Source: Bradyrhizobium sp. 138
GTDB taxonomy: Bacteria > Pseudomonadota > Alphaproteobacteria > Rhizobiales > Xanthobacteraceae
Assembly (NCBI RefSeq): GCF_023074075.1
Contig: NZ_JADPKT010000070.1
Span: 186,001-250,000, forward strand
DNA: 64,000 bases
Reading direction: 5' to 3'
The translations under genes were made by a program, and so were the position numbers. Under the pieces are notes generated by a model. The model was not told the origin of the DNA, made no database searches, and saw only the letters and a program-made list of their open reading frames with translations. Each line of letters opens with the position of its first letter. Position 1 is the stretch's first letter. Below are positions 50,363 through 58,239 of this stretch, piece after piece.

Positions 50363-51313
50363 CTAAATGCTGATGTCGCCGGCCGCGCGCGCCGCGCCGA
50401 CAGTGGCTGCTATGACATCGCAGAGCGCGGGCAGAACCGGGAGCAGCGGCGGCCGCGGATCGGCGTTGCGGATCAGGCCGAGCGACCTGAGCCCGACCTT
50501 CATGCGCGTGTGCATGTCCATGATCGGCGCAGGCCCGTAGATGGCGCGGACGATCGGATAGAGCCGCTCGTTGACGGCACGCATCGCCTTGAGATCGTCG
50601 GCGAGAGAAGCCTGCCACAGCGCGACGAACAGATCCGGCGCGAGGCTGACGAGGCCGGAGAGAATACCGTCGCCGCCGACGGCAAGCTGAGGCAGGAACC
50701 AGTTGAAGTTCGACGGCAGGACCGCGACGGAAGGATCGGCCTGCTTCACCGCTCGCCGGTTCTCGTCATAGGCCAGCATGGTGTCGCTGCCCTCCTTGAT
50801 GGCGATGACGCTGTCGAGCGTGGCGATTTTGGCCAAAGTCTCCGGCGAGTAGCCGAAGCCCGACGCGAGCGGGTACTGGAAGATCGACACCGGAATTCCG
50901 ATCGAGGAGCTGACTGCCTGCACGAAAGCCACCGGCGCGCGCGAGGTCGCCGAGGCGCCGCCGCCGAGCGGCGCGGGCGGGAACAAGACGGCGCAATCGG
51001 CGCCGGCAGCTTCCGCGAGCCGGGCCTGATGGATCGCTTCCGCCGTCGAATGCGCGATGATGCCTGAAAGCAGCGGCTTGGCGCCGATCTGCCGGCGCGT
51101 CCGCTCGATCACGGCCTGACGCTCGTCTTCCGAGAGCGAACCGCCCTCGCCCGCGTGGCCATTGACGAACACCGCCGCCACTTCGTCTGGGCACGCGCAA
51201 TAGTCCAGCACGCGGGAATAGCCGTCCCAATCGATCGAGCTGTCGTCCCTGAAGGGCAGCACGGTCGCGACCGTGACGCCGCGCAAATCTGGCTTCCTCT
51301 TCGTCTTACTCAT
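50363..51313 (-). CDS. DapA family lyase, 'HAGE' subtype, Tyr replaced
   Basis: 316-residue paralogue of 46607-47536. Schiff-base Lys173 is in IAIKEGSDTM and the loop is NGHAGEG. The position of the conserved catalytic Tyr (YNNP in canonical relatives) reads FQYP, giving Phe145. Start ATG 51313 overlaps the MaoC stop by 4 bases. Loss of the Tyr with retention of Lys suggests a different proton-transfer route or substrate. Confidence 0.87.
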   Translation of the reverse strand: MSKTKRKPDLRGVTVATVLPFRDDSSIDWDGYSRVLDYCACPDEVAAVFVNGHAGEGGSLSEDERQAVIERTRRQIGAKPLLSGIIAHSTAEAIHQARLAEAAGADCAVLFPPAPLGGGASATSRAPVAFVQAVSSSIGIPVSIFQYPLASGFGYSPETLAKIATLDSVIAIKEGSDTMLAYDENRRAVKQADPSVAVLPSNFNWFLPQLAVGGDGILSGLVSLAPDLFVALWQASLADDLKAMRAVNERLYPIVRAIYGPAPIMDMHTRMKVGLRSLGLIRNADPRPPLLPVLPALCDVIAATVGAARAAGDISI

Positions 51314-51741
51314 GACGGTTTCCGTCGCGGGAATCTCAAGCTCGCGCGCGCCTTCAGCACCTCGAGGCCGCCCTCGTTGCGCGCGCTCGCCTCCCAGATG
51401 ATCGTGCGGGTCTCGTCGTGCTGCTCGGCGATCCAGACGTCGAAGGTGAGCGTGTCGCCGTAGAACACGGGACCTGTGAACCAGAACCGGTCCTCCACCG
51501 ACACGCCGATGGTGCCGACCAGCTCAGAGGTGAGAATGCTGGTGCAGAGGCCGGCAACCATGATCCCCGGCGCCAGCCTGCGGCCAAAGCGCGTCGCCCC
51601 TGCGTAGACCTCGTCGACATGAACAGGGCCGAAATCGCCGGTCGCGGCGATGTAGAGCGCGCCATCGGCCTCGGTGATGGTCTTGCTCAGGCTGACCCTG
51701 TCATTCACCTTGAGATCGTCGAAGGATTTCGGCTCGTACAT
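51310..51741 (-). CDS. MaoC family dehydratase
   Basis: 143-residue hot-dog protein with the hydratase loop AATGDFGPVHVDEVYAG and RRLAPGIMVAGL. Asp and His of the active site are present. It is one of two adjacent hot-dog genes in the operon. Predicted to hydrate an enoyl-CoA made by the acyl-CoA dehydrogenase at 52164. Confidence 0.88.
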   Translation of the reverse strand: MYEPKSFDDLKVNDRVSLSKTITEADGALYIAATGDFGPVHVDEVYAGATRFGRRLAPGIMVAGLCTSILTSELVGTIGVSVEDRFWFTGPVFYGDTLTFDVWIAEQHDETRTIIWEASARNEGGLEVLKARASLRFPRRKPS

Positions 51742-51744
51742 GGC

Positions 51745-52152
51745 TCAGCCCTCTGAGAAGGGAACCAGCGTTGCAGTGCCGTCAACCACGGTCGTGCCAG
51801 ACGGTAACAGTGTGCAGGTGACCCGACAGACTGCGTCATCGCCAGCGACCGAGACGATCTCGGCCCGGGCTTCGACGGACTCGCCAACGATCACGGGCAC
51901 AGCGAAATTCAGCGCGATGCTGCCGATCCGCCGCGTCGGTCCGCCGAGTTGGCTGAGGCACGTCGTGGCAAGACCGCCGACGGCGAGCTCGAAGGCGACC
52001 ATGTTGGAGGCGCCCGCCTTCTTGGCACGGACGGCATCGACATAGAGACCGCCGAGATTGCCGCTGATGCCGGTGAACATCGCCTGCTCGGCGACCGTCA
52101 TGGTCTTACGAAAGGCGAAGGCGGCGCCGGGCTCGAGAGGTGCGTGAGACAT
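51745..52152 (-). CDS. MaoC-like hot-dog protein, degenerate loop
   Basis: 135 residues with the hot-dog pattern 'MTVAEQAMFTGISGNLGGLYVD'. The usual D-x-x-P-x-H hydratase loop reads GISGNLGGLYVDA, without the catalytic His, so it may be a non-catalytic partner of the MaoC protein encoded next to it, as in two-subunit hydratases. Lies 3 bp from that gene. Confidence 0.75.
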   Translation of the reverse strand: MSHAPLEPGAAFAFRKTMTVAEQAMFTGISGNLGGLYVDAVRAKKAGASNMVAFELAVGGLATTCLSQLGGPTRRIGSIALNFAVPVIVGESVEARAEIVSVAGDDAVCRVTCTLLPSGTTVVDGTATLVPFSEG

Positions 52153-52163
52153 GGGTCGCTTCC

Positions 52164-53327
52164 CTACAGCTGCAAGCCGTTCTTGATGGTGCTGCGCGCG
52201 ACCAGCATGCGGTGAATCTCGGAAGTGCCGTCATAGATGCGGGTGACCCGAGCGTCGCGGTACATACGCTCGAGCGGCAGGTCCTTGCTGAAACCCATGC
52301 CGCCGAACACCTGGATGGCGCGGTCGACCACGCGGCCCTGCATTTCCGACGCCGCGACCTTGATCATCGAGACCTTGTCGCGCGCATCCCTGCCCTGATC
52401 GATGTCCCAGGCTGCGTTCATCACCATCATCTTCACGCCGAAAATCTCGATGGCGGAATCGGCGATCAGCTTCTGCACCATCTGGAAATCGCCGATCAGC
52501 TGGCCGAATTGGCGCCGTTCGCCGGCGTGCCTGCGCATCATCTCGAGCGCGCGCTGCGCCATGCCGACGGCGCGCGCGCCGATATGGGCAAGCCGGATCT
52601 GGAGCACGCTCTGCATGATCAACTTGAAGCCGCCACCGATCTCGCCGAGCACGGCCGCCTTCGGGATGCGGCAGTCCTCGAAGCTCAGCTCGGCATGGCC
52701 ATAGCCGCGATGACCCATCATCGGCTGGGTCCGCGCCACCTTGAAGCCGGGCGTGCCGCGGTCGACCAGGAACAAGGTGATGCCGCCGCGGGCGCGCTTG
52801 TCCTTGTCGGTCAGCGCCATCAGGATCACATAGTCGGCGATGTCGCCGTCACTGATGAAATGCTTGGTGCCGTTGAGCACCCACTGGTCGCCGTCAAGGT
52901 GTGCCGTCGTGCTGATCGACGCCGCGTCGGAGCCGGCGCCCGGCTCGGTGATCGCCATGGCGCAGATCTTGTCGCCCTTCACCGTGGGTAGCAGATAGCG
53001 TTCGACCTGATCGCGCTTGCAGGCCATCAGCATCGGATAGACCTGGCCGAACACGCGGCGGATCAGCGCATCCGAGGTCTTGCCGAACTCTTCCTCGACC
53101 AGACAATGCTCGACGCAAGTTAGTCCGCCGCCGCCGACGTCCGCCGGCATGTTCATGGCGTAGAGGCCGAGCTTCTGCGCCTTGGCCTTGGTAATGGCCA
53201 GCGCCTCCGGCGGTACCGCGGCCGTCTGCTCCACGACGTCCTCGAGCGGCTGCACCTCCGTTTCCACGAAACGGCGGACCGTATCGACCAGCAGGCGCGT
53301 CTCTTGCGGCACGGAAAAATCGATCAT
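52164..53327 (-). CDS. Acyl-CoA dehydrogenase
   Basis: 387-residue FAD enzyme. Landmarks are MPADVGGGGLTCVEH, the flavin segment ITEPGAGSDAA, KHFISDGDIADY, RRQFGQLIGDFQMVQKL and VFGGMGFSKDLPLERMYRDAR. The start overlaps the CoA-transferase stop by 4 bases. Catalyses alpha-beta dehydrogenation of an acyl-CoA, probably that made by the CoA-transferase. Confidence 0.93.
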   Translation of the reverse strand: MIDFSVPQETRLLVDTVRRFVETEVQPLEDVVEQTAAVPPEALAITKAKAQKLGLYAMNMPADVGGGGLTCVEHCLVEEEFGKTSDALIRRVFGQVYPMLMACKRDQVERYLLPTVKGDKICAMAITEPGAGSDAASISTTAHLDGDQWVLNGTKHFISDGDIADYVILMALTDKDKRARGGITLFLVDRGTPGFKVARTQPMMGHRGYGHAELSFEDCRIPKAAVLGEIGGGFKLIMQSVLQIRLAHIGARAVGMAQRALEMMRRHAGERRQFGQLIGDFQMVQKLIADSAIEIFGVKMMVMNAAWDIDQGRDARDKVSMIKVAASEMQGRVVDRAIQVFGGMGFSKDLPLERMYRDARVTRIYDGTSEIHRMLVARSTIKNGLQL

Positions 53328-54514
53328 CGCGCCACCCCGACAGCCTTCCCGGCGACCATCGCGTCGATCTCCGCGGCGCCGTAGCCGATTTCGCCGAGCA
53401 CTTCGCGGGTCTGCGCACCGAGCCGCTGCGGCACCAGCCGCACCTCGGGCGTCCGGCCGTCATAGCGCGCGGGATGCGCGACCATCCGGATCTCCGCGCC
53501 TCCCGCACTCTGGGCGCTCATGAACACGCCGAGATGATTGAGCTGGGGATCGGACTCAAGGTCGCGATAGTCTTGTACCGGCGCATGCCAGATCCGCGCG
53601 GCTTCAAGTGAGGGCAACCAATCGACGGTCGACTTCTCTTTCAGCCTGACAGCAACGATCCGCGTGATCTCCTCGCGCTTCGAAAAACTGTCGGGGTCGC
53701 CGAACTGCTTGAGCGCTTCGCTCTCGAGCGCGACCGCGAGCGCCTTGGGCGAGGCCATCGAGATCGCCATATGGCCGTCGGCCGTCGCATGAATGCCGTA
53801 AGGCCCCGGGCTGAACCAGGCCGCGATGCCGGCGGGAGCGCGTGACGTCGGCGACGGCGCGCCGTTCAGCCAGGCGGTCAGCGGCTCGACCTGGAGATCG
53901 AGCGCGGCCTGATAGAGGTTGACCTCGACGAGCTGCCCCTTCCCGGTCTTGGTCCGGGCAAACAGCGCCGCAAGGATGCTCATGGCATAGAGCGAGGCGG
54001 CGTGCTGATCGACGATGACAGCGCCGACCGCCGTCGGCTCGCCATCGGCGTGGCCGGTCCGCATCGCAAGACCCGACATCGCCTGGAGCAGAAGATCCTG
54101 GCCGGGCCGATCTTTGTAGGGCCCTTCCGATCCGAAGCCGGTCGCGACCGCATAGATCAGGCCGGGGTTGATCGCCTTGAGCGTGTCGTAGCCGAGACCG
54201 AGCTTGGCCATCGTGCCGGGACGGAAATTCTCCATCACGACATCGGCGGTCGCCACCAGCTTCTTCACCGCGGCAATGCCGTCGGGATGCTTGAGATCGA
54301 CCGCGAGGCTGCGCTTGTTGCGCCCGGTCGCCAGATGATTGACGCTGTCGCCTGCGACGAAATGATTGGCGACAGCCCAGTTGCGCTGAAACGCCCCTTC
54401 GATCGGCTCGACTGCGACGACGTCGGCGCCGAGATCGGCAAGGGTCTGCGCGGCAAGCGGGCCCGCGAGGTAGTGATTGAAGCTGAGAATCTTGACGCCG
54501 TCGAGCAGGTTCAT
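53324..54514 (-). CDS. CoA-transferase family III (CaiB/BaiF)
   Basis: 396-residue class III CoA-transferase: VKILSFNHYLAGPLAAQT, NFRPGTMAKLGLGYD, and Asp169 in VIVDQHAASL at the same number as in Frc. ATG 54514 begins MNLLDGV; longer frames enter the DapA gene. It couples to the acyl-CoA dehydrogenase gene downstream and would activate the acid entering the pathway. Confidence 0.91.
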   Translation of the reverse strand: MNLLDGVKILSFNHYLAGPLAAQTLADLGADVVAVEPIEGAFQRNWAVANHFVAGDSVNHLATGRNKRSLAVDLKHPDGIAAVKKLVATADVVMENFRPGTMAKLGLGYDTLKAINPGLIYAVATGFGSEGPYKDRPGQDLLLQAMSGLAMRTGHADGEPTAVGAVIVDQHAASLYAMSILAALFARTKTGKGQLVEVNLYQAALDLQVEPLTAWLNGAPSPTSRAPAGIAAWFSPGPYGIHATADGHMAISMASPKALAVALESEALKQFGDPDSFSKREEITRIVAVRLKEKSTVDWLPSLEAARIWHAPVQDYRDLESDPQLNHLGVFMSAQSAGGAEIRMVAHPARYDGRTPEVRLVPQRLGAQTREVLGEIGYGAAEIDAMVAGKAVGVAR

Positions 54515-54530
54515 CCGTTCATACCTCAGT

Positions 54531-55436
54531 TCAGGCAGCCGCAACTGGCGCACCGCGCCACGCGAGATCGAACGTCTTGACCAGGGCACGTGCGGCCGCA
54601 TCCTGCGCGACCGGCAGCGGCAGGCGCGGCGGGCGCGGGTTACCGGCTGCAAAACCCATATGACCGAGCAGCGCCTTGCTGCCGGCAACATAGGCCTGGC
54701 CGCCGACGAATTCGATCACCGGCAGGTATTTGAGATAAAGCTCACGCGCTTCCTTGATCGCGCCGTGATCGACGACAAGGCTGAAGATGCGCGCCATCTC
54801 GGACGGCACCACATTGGAGGCCACGGCCACCCAGCCCTGCGCCCCCTCGACGAAGGATTCGAAGCCGAGGATGCCGCCGAACACCGTCATCCTGTCGCCG
54901 CAGAGGCGGATGATGTCGCGCACGCGCGTCACCTCCAGCGTCGACTCCTTGATATAGAGACAGTTGTCGATTTCGGCGATGCGCGCCACGAGTTGCGGCT
55001 TGAGATCGACATTGGCGGTTGCCGGATTGTTGTAGACCATGATCGGCAGCGCGATTGCGTCGGCCACCATCTTGTAATGATGGACGAGCTCGTCGTCGGT
55101 CGGCGTCGAATAGAACGGCGGGATGATCATCACGCCGTCGGCGCCCAGATTTTCAGCACGGCGACTGAGGCGCACCACCTCGCGCGTGTCCTCCGCACCG
55201 GTGCCGATCAGCACGGGCACGCGCCCCGCGGCCTGGCGAATGACGACTTCGGCAACGAGCGCCTTCTCGTCATCGTCCATGGACAGGAACTCGCCGGTCG
55301 AGCCGAGCGGGATCAGCCCGTGAATACCTTCCGCGATCTGCCAGTCGACGAAGGCGCGCAAGGCCGCAACATCAACCTCGCCCGCCGCCGTGAACGGGGT
55401 GATCATGACGGTGTAGGTGCCGCGAAACGTCTTCAT
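54531..55436 (-). CDS. DapA family lyase, canonical loop
   Basis: 301-residue DapA-fold enzyme with the regular GSTGEF loop (about 45-50), Tyr135 in VYNNPAT and Schiff-base Lys163 in YIKESTLEV. It is the first gene of the leftward operon, 66 bp from the LacI operator at 55503. ATG 55436 starts MKTFRGTYTVMITPF, the family N-terminus; an ATG at 55499 would place the operator in contact with the start. Third DapA homologue here; only this one has the standard loop. Confidence 0.88.
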   Translation of the reverse strand: MKTFRGTYTVMITPFTAAGEVDVAALRAFVDWQIAEGIHGLIPLGSTGEFLSMDDDEKALVAEVVIRQAAGRVPVLIGTGAEDTREVVRLSRRAENLGADGVMIIPPFYSTPTDDELVHHYKMVADAIALPIMVYNNPATANVDLKPQLVARIAEIDNCLYIKESTLEVTRVRDIIRLCGDRMTVFGGILGFESFVEGAQGWVAVASNVVPSEMARIFSLVVDHGAIKEARELYLKYLPVIEFVGGQAYVAGSKALLGHMGFAAGNPRPPRLPLPVAQDAAARALVKTFDLAWRGAPVAAA

Positions 55437-55502
55437 CAGGGAACTGCCGGGCACGCGGGTGGATTCAGACGATGGATGCCGTCTGCGGAATATCCGCATG
55501 CC

Positions 55503-55522
55503 TTATGCAATCGTTTGCATAA
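55503..55522. promoter_or_regulatory. LacI-family operator, leftward promoter
   Basis: TGCAATCGTTTGCA with flanking TTA/TAA, giving an 8-bp perfect dyad around a TCGT centre. A second copy of the 14-bp core lies at 55592. Core and spacing fit a LacI-family operator. Confidence 0.75.
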
Positions 55523-55591
55523 ATGGCTCTGCATTGGGCAACACCATCCATTTTTTGAGCTTGATCAGCGCAGAATAAGCTCATAGCGTTT

Positions 55592-55607
55592 CTGCAATCG
55601 TTTGCAG
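55592..55607. promoter_or_regulatory. LacI-family operator, rightward promoter
   Basis: CTGCAA-TCGT-TTGCAG, identical in its 14-bp core to 55506-55519. It ends 16 bp before the LacI start codon, suggesting autorepression. The two sites are about 87 bp centre to centre, close to eight helical turns, so looping by a tetramer is possible. Confidence 0.75.
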
Positions 55608-55623
55608 TTTATCGGCAGGTTGG

Positions 55624-56709
55624 ATGAGCGTCACGCTCAAAGATGTGGCACAGGCGGCCCGCGTTTCAGTCAGCACCGCGTCCCGGGCGCTGACGGGAAC
55701 CGGCCTGACCAGCGAGCGTACGCAGCAGCGCCTGGTGCGCATCGCGCGCGAGCTCGGCTATCGGCCGAACCCGATCGCGCGGGGCCTCAAGACCGGGCAG
55801 TCGCGGCTCGTGGCCCTTCTCGTCCACAATCTCACCAACGCCTCGTTCCAGGTGATGGCCGAAGTGGTGCAGGCGCGCCTGAAGACGCTGGGTTATCAGA
55901 TGCTTCTGTGCATCGGCGGCGACGATCCTCAGCAGGAGAGCGACACCCTCACCACGCTGGTCGACCACCGCATCGACGGGCTGATCGTGGTGCCGACCGG
56001 CAAGAACGGCGCTCAGCTCGAGACGCTCTCGAAGGACGTGCCCATCGTCTGCCTGGTGCGGCGCGATGACGCGACCGATCTCGAGACCGTGCTCGCCGAC
56101 GACCCGCAAGGCGCTTATCTGGGCACGCGTCATTTGATCGAGCTCGGACACAAGCGCATCGGGCTGATCGTGGGCCGCCAGGACACCACGTCGGGCCGCG
56201 AACGGTTGTCCGGCTATGTCCGCGCCCTGCGCGAGGCCGGCATCACCAGGGACGACACATTGATTCATGCGGGTCATTTCGTGCCGGAGACCGGCGCGAC
56301 CTGTGCCCGCAAGCTGCTCGATCTCCCCCGTCCTCCCAGCGCGATTTTCGTCGCCAATCACGAAGCAACGCTCGGCGTGCTGCGCGTCACGGCGGAACGG
56401 AACATCGTCATTCCCGACGATCTCTCGCTGCTCTGTTATGAAGACATGCCGTGGTTCGAATGGCATCGCCCGGCCATCAGCATCGTCGACAACGGCGCAC
56501 GGGATCTTGCCAATCTTGCCGTCGACCGGCTGCTGCATCGCATGGACGCGAAGGGCAACGGCAATGATGGCGTCCGCGAATATCGCGTCGGCGCCAAGCT
56601 GATCAAGCGCGACTCCTGCCGCCAGATCGACGCCCCGCCTCCAGCGAGATCCGGCAAGTCCAAATCGTCCTCATCCAAATCATCTGCGGCCAAATCCGCG
56701 AAGGTCTGA
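55624..56709 (+). CDS. LacI family transcriptional regulator
   Basis: 361-residue repressor. The N-terminal HTH VTLKDVAQAARVSVSTASRAL and hinge-helix region precede a periplasmic-binding-like effector domain (about 62-335). A Ser/Lys-rich tail (about 342-361, KSKSSSSKSSAAKSAK) is unusual. It lies between two operator copies and two divergent catabolic operons, so it almost certainly controls both. Effector unknown; DapA-type lyases suggest a 2-oxo or sugar acid. Confidence 0.93.
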   Translation: MSVTLKDVAQAARVSVSTASRALTGTGLTSERTQQRLVRIARELGYRPNPIARGLKTGQSRLVALLVHNLTNASFQVMAEVVQARLKTLGYQMLLCIGGDDPQQESDTLTTLVDHRIDGLIVVPTGKNGAQLETLSKDVPIVCLVRRDDATDLETVLADDPQGAYLGTRHLIELGHKRIGLIVGRQDTTSGRERLSGYVRALREAGITRDDTLIHAGHFVPETGATCARKLLDLPRPPSAIFVANHEATLGVLRVTAERNIVIPDDLSLLCYEDMPWFEWHRPAISIVDNGARDLANLAVDRLLHRMDAKGNGNDGVREYRVGAKLIKRDSCRQIDAPPPARSGKSKSSSSKSSAAKSAKV

Positions 56710-56712
56710 TCG

Positions 56713-57081
56713 ATGCCCTATGTCGAAGTGCTCGCCCCGCAAGTCCCAAAGCAGCGCAAGGCCGCGCTGGCGCGCGCGGTGACCGACGGCCTGATGTCGG
56801 CCTTCGGCGTCACCGCAGATGCCGTTACGCTCTTTTTCCTTCCCATTGCGGCTGATGATTACGCCCATGCCGGCGCGATGGGAACTCAGGAGCTCGGCCA
56901 GCGCATCCTGCTCAAGGTCCACGCCTTCCGCCGCAGCGAGGCCGAGCGCCGCGCGGCCGCCATTGCACTGACCCGCGGCGTCTGCAGCGCCTATGGCGTG
57001 CCCGGCGACGACGTCGCGGTCTATTTCCTCGATCGCGACCGGAGCGAAGTCTCACACGATTCCAAGCTCGCCAGCGACTGA
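56713..57081 (+). CDS. Tautomerase family protein, two fused 4-OT-like halves
   Basis: 122 residues. It starts MPYVEVLAP, giving the catalytic N-terminal Pro after Met removal. The first half (about 1-55) and second half (about 65-118, ILLKVHAFRRSEAERRAAA) repeat the beta-alpha-beta pattern, so the protein is a fused tandem as in some CaaD/MSAD-type tautomerases. The second half lacks a Pro at its first strand. It starts 3 bp after the LacI stop. Possible keto-enol tautomerase or dehalogenase/decarboxylase-like enzyme. Confidence 0.78.
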   Translation: MPYVEVLAPQVPKQRKAALARAVTDGLMSAFGVTADAVTLFFLPIAADDYAHAGAMGTQELGQRILLKVHAFRRSEAERRAAAIALTRGVCSAYGVPGDDVAVYFLDRDRSEVSHDSKLASD

Positions 57082-57092
57082 CGGAGCACGCC

Positions 57093-58235
57093 ATGGACCG
57101 CTTTTACACCCAGGACCAGAAGGCGCTCCGCGACACCGCCCGCCGCTTCGCGGAAGCGCAGATCCTGCCGCGTGCGGCCGCGATCGACCGCGAGGACCGC
57201 TTCGACCGCACACTTTATAAGGGCATGGCCGATCTCGGCCTGTTCGGCATCTGCCTGCGCGAAGGCGCGGGCGGCGCCGGGCTCGATGCGGTCGCGGCCT
57301 GCATCGCGATGGAGGAGCTGGCGCGCTGCTCCGGCGCGGTCGCCAATGCTTTTGCTATTCCCGTCGAGGCGGCGCTGTTCTTCGACCATCACGGCACCGA
57401 CGCGCACAAGGAGCTGATCCCCGGGATTCTCAGCGGCGACATCATTCCCGCCACCGCTGTCTCGGAGCCCGACCACGGCTCCGACGTCGCGGGCATTCGC
57501 ACCAATGCGGTGCGTGACGGCAATGGCTGGCGGCTCAACGGGACCAAGGCCTGGGTCACGCTCGGCGGCGTCGCCGACCGGATCATGGTGTTCGCTCGCA
57601 CCGGCAGCGAGGCGGGCCACCGTTCCATCTCCTGCCTGCTGGTCGACGGCGCCCTCCCCGGCATCGCGCGCGGCAAGAACGAGGAGCTGCTCGGCATGCA
57701 CGGCCTCGACGACTGCCAGATCATCTTCTCCGACGTGTGCCTGCCCTCGGACAGCGTGATGGGGCCGGAGAACCAGGCCTTCAAGATGGCGATGAGCAAT
57801 TTCAACTTCAGCCGGCTGATGATGGCCTCGATGGCACTCGGCATGACGCAGGCCGCGTTCGAGGACGCGACGACCTACGCAAAGGACCGCAAGCAGTTCG
57901 GCCAGGCCATCATCGGCTTCCAGGCGGTGCAGTTCATGCTCGCGGACATGTCGACCGACATCGCCGCCGCGCGCCTTTTGATCCACCATGCCGCGCGCCT
58001 GCACGATTCCGGCGAGCCGATCGCCAAGGAAGCGGCTCAGGCAAAGCTGTTCACCACCGACATGGCGATGAAGCACGTCTCCAACGCGCTGCAGATCCAC
58101 GGCGGCAACGGCTATTCGCGCGAGTACCGGATCGAGCGCATCTTCCGCGACGTCCGCCTCGCCCAGATCTACGAAGGCACCAACCAGATCCAGCGGCTGA
58201 TCATCGCCCGCCAGGTCGAGAAGGAGGCCGCGTGA
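57093..58235 (+). CDS. Acyl-CoA dehydrogenase
   Basis: 380-residue FAD enzyme with EGAGGAGLDAVAA, VSEPDHGSDVA, KAWVTLGGVADR, DRKQFGQAIIGFQAVQFML and QIHGGNGYSREYRIERIFRD. Differs from the dehydrogenase at 52164, so the LacI regulon carries two. Followed by a CoA-transferase gene 4 bp downstream. Confidence 0.93.
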   Translation: MDRFYTQDQKALRDTARRFAEAQILPRAAAIDREDRFDRTLYKGMADLGLFGICLREGAGGAGLDAVAACIAMEELARCSGAVANAFAIPVEAALFFDHHGTDAHKELIPGILSGDIIPATAVSEPDHGSDVAGIRTNAVRDGNGWRLNGTKAWVTLGGVADRIMVFARTGSEAGHRSISCLLVDGALPGIARGKNEELLGMHGLDDCQIIFSDVCLPSDSVMGPENQAFKMAMSNFNFSRLMMASMALGMTQAAFEDATTYAKDRKQFGQAIIGFQAVQFMLADMSTDIAAARLLIHHAARLHDSGEPIAKEAAQAKLFTTDMAMKHVSNALQIHGGNGYSREYRIERIFRDVRLAQIYEGTNQIQRLIIARQVEKEAA

Positions 58236-58239
58236 GGGC

